Assembly: GCA_047974625.1 (NCBI GenBank)
Contig: JBKECK010000054.1
Span: 124,001-188,000 of the forward strand
DNA length: 64,000 bases
From: CADEDH01 sp047974625
GTDB lineage: Bacteria; Actinomycetota; Acidimicrobiia; Acidimicrobiales; SZUA-35
Direction of reading: 5' to 3'
Notes under the pieces: model-generated
What the model saw: the letters and a program-made list of their open reading frames with translations, nothing else
Told to the model about the DNA's origin: nothing
The model's database searches: none
Made by a program: the position numbers and the translations under genes
Shown: in pieces, positions 1-7,690 of the stretch
Numbering within the stretch: position 1 is the first letter of the stretch
Layout: each line of letters starts with the position of its first letter

Positions 1-1097
1 GACCTGATCACCATCGCGGCCAGGACGGCGGAGGCCAGGTAGTCGAACAGGGGCCGGAGGTAGAGGGCGGTGACCACGGCTAGGGCGGCCACCATCAGGT
101 TGGTCCAGCGGGTCCGCGCCCCGGCGGCGATGGCCACCATTGTCTTGGGGAGCGCCCCCGTGACCGGGAAGCTGGCCCCCAACCCCACGGCCAGGTTGGC
201 CACCCCGAGCCCGAGCAGTTCCCGGTTGGGGTGGAGGTCCTCGCCGGTCCGTTCCCCGACGAGCTCGCTGGCCCCGATGCTCTCGGTGAACCCCAGCACC
301 ACGATGGCCACGGCGGCGGGGACGAGGTCGCCGATGAGGCCGGCGTCCACGAGGGCGCCGGTCCGAGCGATGTCGACGATGGCGTCCGGGGCGCCCACCA
401 CGGCCACCCCGGCGCCGGTCAGGTGGCCGGCCCCGACGACCACCCCGGAGACGACCAGCACGATGGCGGCCGCCGGCAACCGGGGGGTCCGCCGGTTGAG
501 GACAAGCATGGCGGCGAGGGCGGACAGCCCGAGCGCGGCGCTGGTGGCGTCGGCGCCGTCGAAGGACCGGACACTGTCCACCAGCAGGCCCACACCCCGC
601 CGGTGGGTGCCCTGGTGGGCGGCACCGACCAGGGCCGGCAACTGGTTGACGATGGTGACCACGGCCAGGCCGTGGACGAAGCCCTTGAGCACCGGGACCG
701 GGACGAGGTCGGCCATCCACCCCATGCGCAGCAGCCGCATGACCAGGTAGACGGCGGCGACAGTGAGGCTGAGGACGATCACCGCCTCCTCGGGCCGGTA
801 GCGGGCGTCCACCCCGGCCAGGGCCGTGCCGACCAGGACCGACACGGCGGCGTCGGCCCCCACCACCAGCACCTTGGACCCCCCGAACAGGGTGTAGCCG
901 ATCAGGGCCAGGGGCACGCCGACCAGCCCCACCTGGGGCCCGAGGCCGGCCAACGATGAGTAGGCCAGCGCGGCGGGCACCAGGACCACCCACACCGAGA
1001 CCGCGGCGAACGCCTCGCTGCGCCACGGGAACCGCCGGGGGAAACGGTCCGGGAGGTCGCTGAATCCCGGTATCGACGGCACGCCGGCGTCCGACAC
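1..1097 (-). CDS. SulP family anion transporter (3' part cut off by window edge)
   Basis: Inner-membrane permease of the SulP/SLC26 family, which moves sulfate, bicarbonate or related anions. The reverse strand reads as about 365 residues with a SulP N-terminus: a short cytoplasmic lead rich in Pro and Arg, then hydrophobic segments containing LVPAALAYSSLAGLGPQVGL and GYTLFGGSKVLVVGADAAVS, the typical 'PxxLAY..LAGLPP..GL' and 'G.S..v.vGp.A..S' blocks. The C-terminal STAS domain would lie outside the window. I chose the GTG at 1097 because a TACCAT box lies exactly 7 nt upstream, a leaderless layout. It is divergent from the HAD gene. A second SulP gene lies at 7691-9490. Substrate cannot be told from sequence. 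Confidence 0.88.
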   Translation of the reverse strand, partial: MSDAGVPSIPGFSDLPDRFPRRFPWRSEAFAAVSVWVVLVPAALAYSSLAGLGPQVGLVGVPLALIGYTLFGGSKVLVVGADAAVSVLVGTALAGVDARYRPEEAVIVLSLTVAAVYLVMRLLRMGWMADLVPVPVLKGFVHGLAVVTIVNQLPALVGAAHQGTHRRGVGLLVDSVRSFDGADATSAALGLSALAAMLVLNRRTPRLPAAAIVLVVSGVVVGAGHLTGAGVAVVGAPDAIVDIARTGALVDAGLIGDLVPAAVAIVVLGFTESIGASELVGERTGEDLHPNRELLGLGVANLAVGLGASFPVTGALPKTMVAIAAGARTRWTNLMVAALAVVTALYLRPLFDYLASAVLAAMVIR

Positions 1098-1104
1098 GTC
1101 GCGA

Positions 1105-1110
1105 ATGGTA
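1105..1110 (-). promoter_or_regulatory. Leaderless-type -10 box of the SulP gene
   Basis: TACCAT (reverse strand) followed by 7 nt and the GTG start at 1097. No Shine-Dalgarno sequence is present. Confidence 0.5.
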
Positions 1111-1194
1111 GTTGGCGGGCGACGCGCCGGCCTGCGCCACGGCGATCGGGAATCGCCGATCACCGTTCCCGTTGGCCTGGTCACCGGTCCGCAC

Positions 1195-1200
1195 TACGGT
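1195..1200 (+). promoter_or_regulatory. Leaderless-type -10 box of the HAD hydrolase gene
   Basis: TACGGT ends 7 nt before the ATG at 1208. A possible -35, TTGGCC at 1172-1177, lies 17 bp upstream of it. No Shine-Dalgarno sequence is visible. Confidence 0.6.
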
Positions 1201-1207
1201 CGCCCCG

Positions 1208-2134
1208 ATGACGAACAACGCACCGGTCACGGACCACCCGATCGACCCCACCATCGAGCTGGACCTGTGGCGACCCGGGCCCACCCTGGACGCCATCGTC
1301 GCCTTCCTCGACCGGGCCGGTGAGATCCCGCCCGAGGACCGGGTGGCCGTATTCGACAACGACGGAACCCTGTGGGTGGAACGGCCGACCTACACCCAGG
1401 CCGAGTTCATCTCGTGGGCGGTGGCCGAACGGTCCCGCCGGGACCCGGACTACCAACCGCCCGGCCTCCTCGGTCAGTTGAAGGGGGCCAACATCGGCGA
1501 CCGCTCGGTCGACGAGGTGGCCTCGGCCATCAACGACGTGTTCGCCGGTCTCACCCCGGAGGAGTTCACGGCCCGGGCCCGGGAGTTCGCCGCCACCTGG
1601 CACAACCCGAAACTGGACCGGTCCCCCCGGGATCTCCGGTTCACCCCGATGCTCCAGCTGAAAGACACCCTGGCGCGCCGCGGTTTCGCCATCTTCGTGG
1701 TCACCGGCGGCGGGGCCGACTTCGTCCGCTCCCTGGCCTGGGACTTCTACGGGGTACCCCCGGAGCGGGTGGTGGGCAGCCTCGTGGAGTACCACTACGA
1801 CGCCGACCCTCCCGAACTGACCCGGGGGGTCAAGCTGGTGGGCCCACCCAACGAGGGAGCGGAGAAGGTCAGCCGACTCCACCAGATGTTGGGTCGGCGG
1901 CCCGTCTTCGCGGCCGGTAACAGTGCCGGTGACGCCGAGATGATGGAGTTCACCGCCGCCGGTGACGGGCCCACCCTCTCGATCCTGGTCGACCACGACG
2001 ACGACGAGCGGGAGTTCTCCTACCGGAGCGTGTCGGCCTCGCTGGCCGAGAGCCGGGACATCGTGGACATCGGCCGGGAGCAGGGTTGGACGATCGTGTC
2101 GGTCAAGGACGACTGGGTCAGCGTCTTCGACTGA
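1208..2134 (+). CDS. HAD family hydrolase
   Basis: Soluble haloacid dehalogenase superfamily phosphohydrolase of 308 aa. Motif I is VAVFDNDGTLW with the nucleophile Asp at about residue 50 and the general-acid Asp at 52. Motif II is the IFVVTGGG segment near residue 165, and the C-terminal GNSAGDAEMMEF block supplies the metal-binding acidic residues. This is the phosphoserine-phosphatase-like branch with a helical cap between motifs I and II. An upstream in-frame ATG at 1112 exists, but the extra 32 residues look like non-coding sequence, and the ATG at 1208 has a well-placed -10 box. The gene stands alone, divergent from the SulP gene. Substrate is unknown. Confidence 0.85.
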   Translation: MTNNAPVTDHPIDPTIELDLWRPGPTLDAIVAFLDRAGEIPPEDRVAVFDNDGTLWVERPTYTQAEFISWAVAERSRRDPDYQPPGLLGQLKGANIGDRSVDEVASAINDVFAGLTPEEFTARAREFAATWHNPKLDRSPRDLRFTPMLQLKDTLARRGFAIFVVTGGGADFVRSLAWDFYGVPPERVVGSLVEYHYDADPPELTRGVKLVGPPNEGAEKVSRLHQMLGRRPVFAAGNSAGDAEMMEFTAAGDGPTLSILVDHDDDEREFSYRSVSASLAESRDIVDIGREQGWTIVSVKDDWVSVFD

Positions 2135-2157
2135 GGCCCGGCCGCTCCGGTTGACGC

Positions 2158-3243
2158 TCAGCCGCTGTCCGCGGGCGCCTCGCCCCCGCCGGGCGGGGCC
2201 GAGTCGAAGAAGCCGGACCGGCGCAGTTCATGCCACAACATCACCACGATCGAGGTGAGGGGGGTGGCCAGGATCAGGCCGACCAGGCCGGCGGCCAGGC
2301 CCCCCGCCACGGTAACCAGCAGCACCACGATGGGGTGGAGGTTGACGGTGCTGCCCATCACCATCGGTTCGACCAGGTTCTCCAACACCAGGTTGATGAA
2401 CAGGACGATGGCGAGGGCGACCAGGCCCATGATCCAGCCCCCGGCGGCCAGGCCCATGAGGACGGCGAACGCCCCGCCCACAAAGGCGCCCAGGTACGGG
2501 ACGTAGGCCCCGATCACGTTGACCACCCCCACTGCGAACGGCAGCGGCACCCCCAGCATCCACAGCAGCAGGGCCACCCCGATCCCCTGGATGAAGGCCA
2601 GGATGGTCCGGCCCCGGAAGTAGCCGCGGATACTGTCGGCCGCGTTGTCGAGGACCCGGTCGACCCGGTCCGGATCCAGATCGCGGGCGTGGGAGGCCAG
2701 CCGGTCCACGATGGTGGTCCCGTCCTTCAACAGGTAGTAGAGGAGGACGACCCCGAGGACCAGTCCCGACGCCACCGTGACGGCCGAGTTCACCGCCGAG
2801 GACAGGCCGGACGTGAGCCCGCTGGTCAGGCCAGGGCCGACGTTCGACAGGGCGTTCTTGATGTCGTCGGTCTTGACCGGGAGATTCCCCCGGTCGAGGG
2901 CGGACTGGATCTGCCCGGCGGCGGCGCCGAGGGCGTCGGTGAGCTCGCCCGACTGGTCGATGACGCCGTTGACGACGAGGTAGCCACTGGCCACGAACAG
3001 GGCGGCGATACCGCCGATCACGATGACCGACGCCAGGGCGGCCGGGACCTTGTGATCGGTCAGCCAGTTCACGGCCGGGGTGAACACGACGGCCAGGAAA
3101 CCGGCCAGCAGGAAGGGCACCACCACGTCACGCAGGGCGACGGCCCCGATGATGATGACGACGGCGGCGCCGACGATACCCAGGAAGGCCCACGCGGCCC
3201 GACCGGACCGCTGGAGCCAGGCGGGTGGTTGGGTGCGCTCCAC
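2158..3243 (-). CDS. AI-2E family transporter (PerM/YdiK type)
   Basis: Polytopic membrane protein of 361 aa in the AI-2E exporter/PerM family. Hydrophobic segments start around residue 15 (AWAFLGIVGAAVVIIIGAVA) and are arranged in the family pattern: an N-terminal cluster, a soluble central stretch (about residues 100-200) and a C-terminal cluster with the PYLGAFVGG and NLVLENLVEPMVMGS motifs that mark the family. Members export small molecules or act as ion antiporters; the name does not prove AI-2 transport. The GTG start follows the upstream GAP-family gene by only 6 bp, so the two are probably co-transcribed. Confidence 0.88.
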   Translation of the reverse strand: MERTQPPAWLQRSGRAAWAFLGIVGAAVVIIIGAVALRDVVVPFLLAGFLAVVFTPAVNWLTDHKVPAALASVIVIGGIAALFVASGYLVVNGVIDQSGELTDALGAAAGQIQSALDRGNLPVKTDDIKNALSNVGPGLTSGLTSGLSSAVNSAVTVASGLVLGVVLLYYLLKDGTTIVDRLASHARDLDPDRVDRVLDNAADSIRGYFRGRTILAFIQGIGVALLLWMLGVPLPFAVGVVNVIGAYVPYLGAFVGGAFAVLMGLAAGGWIMGLVALAIVLFINLVLENLVEPMVMGSTVNLHPIVVLLVTVAGGLAAGLVGLILATPLTSIVVMLWHELRRSGFFDSAPPGGGEAPADSG

Positions 3244-3249
3244 GGCCGG

Positions 3250-3918
3250 CTATCCGAAGACGGACGACAGACCCTCGCCCAGGGTGGACAGGCCCAGCAG
3301 ACCGAACAGGAGGGTCATGATCACGTTGTTGTTGGCCAGCAGCCAGTCCTGGAGCCGTTGGAGCAGGCTGGCGGCGGTGTCGGCGGCCACCACACTGGCC
3401 ACGACGGGTACCAGCATGGTGACGGAGGCCAGGATTACGTAGACCAGGATCGTGATGGTCGCCTCGGCGCCGGACAGATTGGCCCCGGCGATCTGGATGC
3501 CTGCGGCCAGGTCGATGGGGGTGTTCTTGGCGTTGACGGCGGCCAGGAACAGGCCGAGGCCCCCGGCCACGAGGGGGGACATCTGGTCGACCTTGGCCAT
3601 CCAGGCCGGCGGCTCGACCGGTTCCCCCTCCTTCGGCCGACCCGACCACTGCTTCCAGGCCAGGAACAGCATGAGCAGGCCGAGCAGGATGCTCAGCGGG
3701 CCGCCGCCCCGCTCATCGGATCCCGAGGCGGCGCCCACGTCGAAGGCCACGGCGGCCACCAGCGGTATGGCCACCCCGATCATCCAACCCACGGTGAACA
3801 TGCCGCTCTTGGCGACGGGGTTGGTGGAGAAGAGCAGGACGATCAGGGCGATGAGGGGCACCGGCGAAACTGCCACCCCCAACGCCGAATCCAGAAGCTC
3901 TCCGATCACCCCGATCAC
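3250..3918 (-). CDS. GAP family membrane protein (Sap/sulfolipid-addressing type)
   Basis: Membrane protein of 222 aa with about six hydrophobic segments, resembling the actinobacterial GAP (Sap) family, some members of which help move glycopeptidolipids or sulfolipids to the surface in mycobacteria. Visible hallmarks are the N-terminal SPVPLIALIVLLFS segment, FTVGWMIGVAIPL, and the FLAAVNAKNTPI motif near residue 145. GTG codons at 3927, 3924 and 3918 are in frame; the one at 3918 has GGAGG 8 nt upstream, whereas the other two are too close to it, so I use 3918. It precedes the AI-2E transporter gene by 6 bp, suggesting a two-gene operon of envelope transport functions. Confidence 0.78.
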   Translation of the reverse strand: MIGVIGELLDSALGVAVSPVPLIALIVLLFSTNPVAKSGMFTVGWMIGVAIPLVAAVAFDVGAASGSDERGGGPLSILLGLLMLFLAWKQWSGRPKEGEPVEPPAWMAKVDQMSPLVAGGLGLFLAAVNAKNTPIDLAAGIQIAGANLSGAEATITILVYVILASVTMLVPVVASVVAADTAASLLQRLQDWLLANNNVIMTLLFGLLGLSTLGEGLSSVFG

Positions 3919-4158
3919 ACGCACCACCTCCCTGGGTCGGGTCGTCCGCGGCGGGGCTCACCACCCCCGTCGACCCCATTGTCGGCGAACGGTAGCACCG
4001 GGGGACGGCTGGCGCCGGGGAACCGGCCAACTCGTCGCCGTGGGGGCGATCGGATCGGGTGATCGACATGATCGTGCCAGATCCTCACGTCGGCGGGAGG
4101 GGCGGGGCGGCGGGGCCGCCATCCTGGTACCGGTCATCGCCCCACGGAAGGTCACCGA

Positions 4159-5208
4159 ATGGCCAGTTCGTCCCCCGCCCCGGCGATCGTCTGGGTCCCG
4201 TTCGCCGACAGCCCGACCAGCACCGCCCCGGTGGCCGGTTCCACTGCGCCCACGACCACCCCACTCAGCACCCTCGGCGACGGTTCCGGCAGTTCCGACC
4301 CAGGCTCGTCCAGCACGATGACGCCGGCCGAGGCCGTCTCCACCGTGGAGGACGCACTCCCCTCGGCTGGGATCAGCGGCAGCCAGTGGCTGATCGCGGC
4401 CGCCGTCGTGCTGATGGGGATGGCCATCGGCACCGTGGTGCGCCGGATGATCCGGCGTATCGCCCAGCGAACGAAGGCCGGAGCCACCGCGGTCCAGATC
4501 TCGGCCCGAATCGCCTCCAGCGTGATCGTGCTGGTGGCCGCGTTCATCGCCCTGACCGTGTTGGGCGTCGACCTGGGCCCCATCCTGGCCGGGGCCGGGG
4601 TCCTCGGGGTGGTGCTCGGGTTCGCCCTCAAGGACATCACCGAGAACTACGTGTCCGGGGTCCTGATTGGTTTCAACAACCCCTTCGAGCCCGGCGACCA
4701 GATCATCATCAACGACGGCCAGCTCGACGGCACCGTGGAGGAGCTCCAGCTTCGCTACACGGTGATCCGCACCGGCCCCGGCGTCAGGCTCCTGGTTCCC
4801 AACTCGATCGTGATCAAGAGCCCGCTGGAGAACCTGACCACCAACGGCACCCGCCGGTCGGAGTTCGTCATCGGTGTCGGCTTCGACAGCGACCTGGACC
4901 AGGTGCGGGAGCTGGCCATCAAGACCCTGCTCGACGTGGACGGGGTGCTCCCCGACCCGAGACCCGAGGCCTACGTGGTGGAGCTGGCCGCGTCGTGGGT
5001 CAACATCAACCTGCGGTTCTGGCACCTCCACCCCCGCCGGGTCGCTCACGAGGTGAAGAGCCGGGCCATCATCGCCGTCTTCGCGGCCATGAACGAGGCG
5101 GGAGTGTCCATGCCGTACAAGAAGGTCACCCTCCAGATCGACGGCGGCCCCGACGCCCCGGATCTGGCCGGGGACACGGACAGCACAGGGAGCGATCCAG
5201 CGTCCTGA
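4159..5208 (+). CDS. Small-conductance mechanosensitive channel (MscS family)
   Basis: Inner-membrane channel of 349 aa that would open under membrane tension to release solutes. An unusual Ser/Thr/Pro-rich stretch (residues 1-55) precedes a first membrane helix (WLIAAAVVLMGMAIGTVV). A second helix and the pore-lining TM3-like helix follow (GPILAGAGVLGVVLGFALKD, about 140-160), then the MscS beta domain with NPFEPGDQI and VPNSIVI. Length is close to that of single-domain MscS proteins. The ATG at 4159 has GGAAGGT 6 nt upstream. It is divergent from the GAP/AI-2E pair across 240 bp. A short 14-bp repeat follows the stop codon. Confidence 0.92.
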   Translation: MASSSPAPAIVWVPFADSPTSTAPVAGSTAPTTTPLSTLGDGSGSSDPGSSSTMTPAEAVSTVEDALPSAGISGSQWLIAAAVVLMGMAIGTVVRRMIRRIAQRTKAGATAVQISARIASSVIVLVAAFIALTVLGVDLGPILAGAGVLGVVLGFALKDITENYVSGVLIGFNNPFEPGDQIIINDGQLDGTVEELQLRYTVIRTGPGVRLLVPNSIVIKSPLENLTTNGTRRSEFVIGVGFDSDLDQVRELAIKTLLDVDGVLPDPRPEAYVVELAASWVNINLRFWHLHPRRVAHEVKSRAIIAVFAAMNEAGVSMPYKKVTLQIDGGPDAPDLAGDTDSTGSDPAS

Positions 5209-5217
5209 ACTAACCCT

Positions 5218-5258
5218 GACTCCGGCGATCGGACTCCGGCGATCGGACTCCGGGATCG
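5218..5258 (+). repeat. 14-bp tandem repeat, about 2.9 copies
   Basis: GACTCCGGCGATCG is repeated head to tail just after the mscS stop; the last copy is imperfect. It is non-coding and lies between convergent genes. Confidence 0.85.
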
Positions 5259-5334
5259 GTCTCGTTCGGGCCGAAACAGGGGTCGGTCAGGCTCCACTGG
5301 CCCGGCCGGAGGCGCGCCGGTTCATGTCGGGGAA

Positions 5335-6171
5335 TCAGCTCAGCAAGCTGCCCGCCATCTGGTTCACCTGGGCCGCCGCCAGTTCGACGTCGTGGCGGGA
5401 TGCGTCGAGGGCCTGCCGGCTGGCGTCGGCCTGGGCCGGATCTCCCGACCGGGCGTCACGCACGAAGGCGGACAGCGAGCCCCGCAGGGCGGCCAGCTTC
5501 ACCCCGAGGTCGTTGAGGGCCGTCGACAGGTCGGGTTCGTCGACCTCACCGGACAGCCGGGCCGCCTCGGTCTCGGTCCGGGTCAGGTAGGGCTGCATCT
5601 GGGCGGGAACGTCGGCCATCCGCTCGGGATGGTCGGATCCCAGCAGGCTCATGGCCTGGCCCGTGGCCCAGTAGGCGTTCTGGACCAGATCGTCGAGCCG
5701 CTGCCGTTGGCCCGTCCGGTGGGCCTGCTTGTCCTGCTGATCAGCCCGCCGGGACGCCACCAGCGAGGCCACCCACAGACCGGCGCCGATCACGATGGCA
5801 ATGACGGCCAGCCAGGTCCAGAGGTCACCACCGTCGTCGGAGCTGGTGTCGGCCAGATTCGGCGCCGCGGTCGTGGTGGGCAGGGTCGGGGCGGAGACGT
5901 CGGGCAGGGTCACGTCGGGGAGGGTCCCGTCGGGCACGGAGACGTCGGGCACGGAGACATCCGGCAGGGTGACGTCGGGCAGGGTCACGTCGGACCCGTC
6001 GGAGTTGGTGACCTCGGGGAGGGACACGTCGCCGTCGGACCCGCAGGCCCCGACCGCGACCGACAGCACGGCCAGCGACAAGCCGGCGGTGGCCCGGGTC
6101 CACCGCCGAGGGGCACGGCGGGGCGGGGTCGGGGAGGACGCTACGGAGCGGGGGGCGGAAGCGGTGGTCAC
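5335..6171 (-). CDS. Putative lipoprotein with pentapeptide (LPDVT-like) repeats and a membrane segment
   Basis: Unrecognised protein of 278 aa. The N-terminus is Arg-rich, then hydrophobic (AGLSLAVLSVAVGAC) and ends in a plausible lipobox with Cys near residue 43. A low-complexity stretch follows, in which a five-residue unit (T/S-L/V-P-D-V) is repeated about seven times. A second hydrophobic helix comes next (WLAVIAIVIGAGLWVASLVA, about 120-140), then a helical, charged C-terminal domain without a known signature. The GTG start overlaps the stop of the upstream gene by 4 bp, so translation is probably coupled. It is the last gene of a three-gene operon of membrane proteins (7457 to 5335). 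Function unknown; an envelope-associated role is inferred from topology only. Confidence 0.75.
   Translation of the reverse strand: MTTASAPRSVASSPTPPRRAPRRWTRATAGLSLAVLSVAVGACGSDGDVSLPEVTNSDGSDVTLPDVTLPDVSVPDVSVPDGTLPDVTLPDVSAPTLPTTTAAPNLADTSSDDGGDLWTWLAVIAIVIGAGLWVASLVASRRADQQDKQAHRTGQRQRLDDLVQNAYWATGQAMSLLGSDHPERMADVPAQMQPYLTRTETEAARLSGEVDEPDLSTALNDLGVKLAALRGSLSAFVRDARSGDPAQADASRQALDASRHDVELAAAQVNQMAGSLLS
5896..6000 (-). repeat. 15-bp degenerate tandem repeat inside the lipoprotein gene
   Basis: About seven copies of a unit like GACGTCGGGCAGGGT (plus strand), in frame, encoding the (T/S)(L/V)PDV pentapeptides. Copies vary at several positions, mostly synonymous or L/V and T/S swaps. Confidence 0.85.
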
Positions 6172-6800
6172 CGGGCACCTCCGGTCGGATGGTTGGGCGT
6201 GTCCGGGCTCGTGGGGTAGGGCCGGGTGGGGCGGTCGGGTGCACCTCCCTGAACAACACCGCCCTGAACAACACCTCCCTGAACAACACCTCCCTGAACA
6301 ACACCGCCCTGAACAACACCTCCCTGATCGGTACCGGGCCGGCCGGCGCTGGCCTGGCCGACCAGGTCGGGGGGTCGGCTGGAGGGAACGGCCAGGGAGG
6401 CCTGGTAGCTCTGGGTCTGGGCGGCGATGGTCTGGTCGAGCTTGGCCGCCCGGATCTTCCGGTCGAGCCAGGCGATGCAGGCGTCCACGGCCAGCAGCAC
6501 CATCCCGTAGATGATCATGGCGAACAGGAGGCTGGTGTCAAGCACGGGCGCCACCGAGTCATCGGCGCTGGTCGGAAAGTTGATGGGCTGGAACAGGCCC
6601 CGGAAGGGGTCCATGGCCCGGTGGCCGCTGCGGTAGATCCAGCGGGCGAACTCGTTGTCCGGGTTGGCCCCCAGCAGCAGGAGCAGGAAGGTCAAGCCGA
6701 GGATCAGCTCGACCACTACCAGGTACCAGTGCACGAGATAGCTCATGAAGCGGGCCACCCGGGCGGCGGGCGCCGCGGCGTGACGGTCATCTCCGGACAT
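6168..6800 (-). CDS. Membrane protein with C-terminal GGVVQ repeats
   Basis: Unrecognised 210-aa protein. The N-terminal half has two strong membrane helices (about 20-45, LVVVELILGLTFLLLLLG, and about 90-110, LLFAMIIYGMVLLAVDACIA) with short charged loops, an arrangement seen in small YGGT-like or DUF membrane proteins, though I cannot assign a family. The tail after residue 140 is low-complexity: a five-residue unit GGVVQ repeated five times, then a Pro/Thr-rich end. GAGGAGG lies 7 nt before the ATG at 6800. It lies between two other membrane-protein genes in one operon and overlaps the next gene by 4 bp. Confidence 0.75.
   Translation of the reverse strand: MSGDDRHAAAPAARVARFMSYLVHWYLVVVELILGLTFLLLLLGANPDNEFARWIYRSGHRAMDPFRGLFQPINFPTSADDSVAPVLDTSLLFAMIIYGMVLLAVDACIAWLDRKIRAAKLDQTIAAQTQSYQASLAVPSSRPPDLVGQASAGRPGTDQGGVVQGGVVQGGVVQGGVVQGGVVQGGAPDRPTRPYPTSPDTPNHPTGGAR
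6249..6323 (-). repeat. 15-bp tandem repeat, five copies
   Basis: CTGAACAACACCTCC / CTGAACAACACCGCC in five perfect-length copies, with a partial sixth at the left end. It encodes GGVVQ repeats on the reverse strand. The near identity of the copies suggests recent slippage or amplification. Confidence 0.95.
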
Positions 6801-6848
6801 GGACTGTCCTCCTCGCGGGTAGGGGAGATCGTTCCTCGGGGGCCGGCG

Positions 6849-7457
6849 TCACACGCCGGGTTCCCGCTCGGCCTTCGGGGCTGTGGCGCGCCGGGCGCGC
6901 CGGCGGGACCACAGCAGATATTCGAGGCCGCCGAACGCGGCCAGGCCGAACAGGGCGCCGACCAGGGACCCGCCTCGGAATCCCGGCCCATTGACGTCGA
7001 GAATGCTCCGTCCCGCCTTGGCCCCGCTCCCGGCCCCGAAAGCGACCCAGGCGGTGGCCAGGTTCGGGATGGCGATCAGCACCGCCCCGATCAGGAACCA
7101 GAGGATGTGGCGGCGCCGGCGGAGACCCATGGCCAGGATGATCAGGGGTACGGCGGTGCAGACGAAGCCGAGGAGGACACCGGCCAGTGAGCCGGTGGCG
7201 ATGCTGCCTCCCACGGCGTCACCGATCCGTTGGGCCCACCAGCGGGGGATCAGGGCGGCGGCGATGATCCCGACGACGAGCACGACGGCCGCGACGATGC
7301 CCCACTTCTTGGCCTGACCGCCGGCCTCGCGGATGGTCTGGGAGATATCCCGGCCGGATCCCGTCGACGCCGGCGTGGTGGCCGGCCGGCTGGGGCCGGC
7401 ATCGGTATGGGCGGCGGGAGTCGGGCGGTCGGGCGTGGAGTCCTTGTCATCGACCAT
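6849..7457 (-). CDS. Hypothetical membrane protein, first gene of the repeat-protein operon
   Basis: Unrecognised 202-aa protein. A Thr/Pro-rich cytoplasmic lead (residues 1-50) is followed by about four hydrophobic helices: GIVAAVVLVVGIIAAALI, GSLAGVLLGFVCTAVPLIIL, HILWFLIGAVLIAIPNL and SLVGALFGLAAFGGLEYLLW. It ends in a basic Arg-rich tail. The frame extends upstream, but I chose the ATG at 7457 because AAGGAG stands 7 nt before it and the upstream residues look non-coding. It precedes the GGVVQ-repeat membrane protein by 48 bp in the same direction. No catalytic or binding motif is visible. Confidence 0.78.
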   Translation of the reverse strand: MVDDKDSTPDRPTPAAHTDAGPSRPATTPASTGSGRDISQTIREAGGQAKKWGIVAAVVLVVGIIAAALIPRWWAQRIGDAVGGSIATGSLAGVLLGFVCTAVPLIILAMGLRRRRHILWFLIGAVLIAIPNLATAWVAFGAGSGAKAGRSILDVNGPGFRGGSLVGALFGLAAFGGLEYLLWSRRRARRATAPKAEREPGV

Positions 7458-7690
7458 GCGGGTGCTCCTTGATGGTGGTCCCCCGGCCACGACGACGGGT
7501 CCGAACATTCGGGCCGGGTGGCTCGGCGAGCAGTGTAGGTGCCGCGTCCGGGGCGGGCGAGGAGTTCGGGCCCAAACCCGGCCCGGCCTGCGCCGGTGGC
7601 GACGCACCGCCCGGCGGCTTCACCTACGATCGGCAACGACGCCGACGCGCCCTCCGTTCGTCGCCACCGTCCCAGGAGCCGTGCTTCGCC

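Noticed and set aside
2230..4062. A 610-residue open frame on the plus strand across the AI-2E and GAP genes
   Set aside because: Composition is Gly/His/Asp/Gln-rich with no domain; it is the antisense shadow of two clear membrane-protein genes in high-GC DNA.
6249..6323. Tandem repeats as a possible CRISPR array
   Set aside because: Direct head-to-tail 15-bp units with no spacers, inside a coding frame; the same holds for the arrays at 15510, 44521 and 48301.
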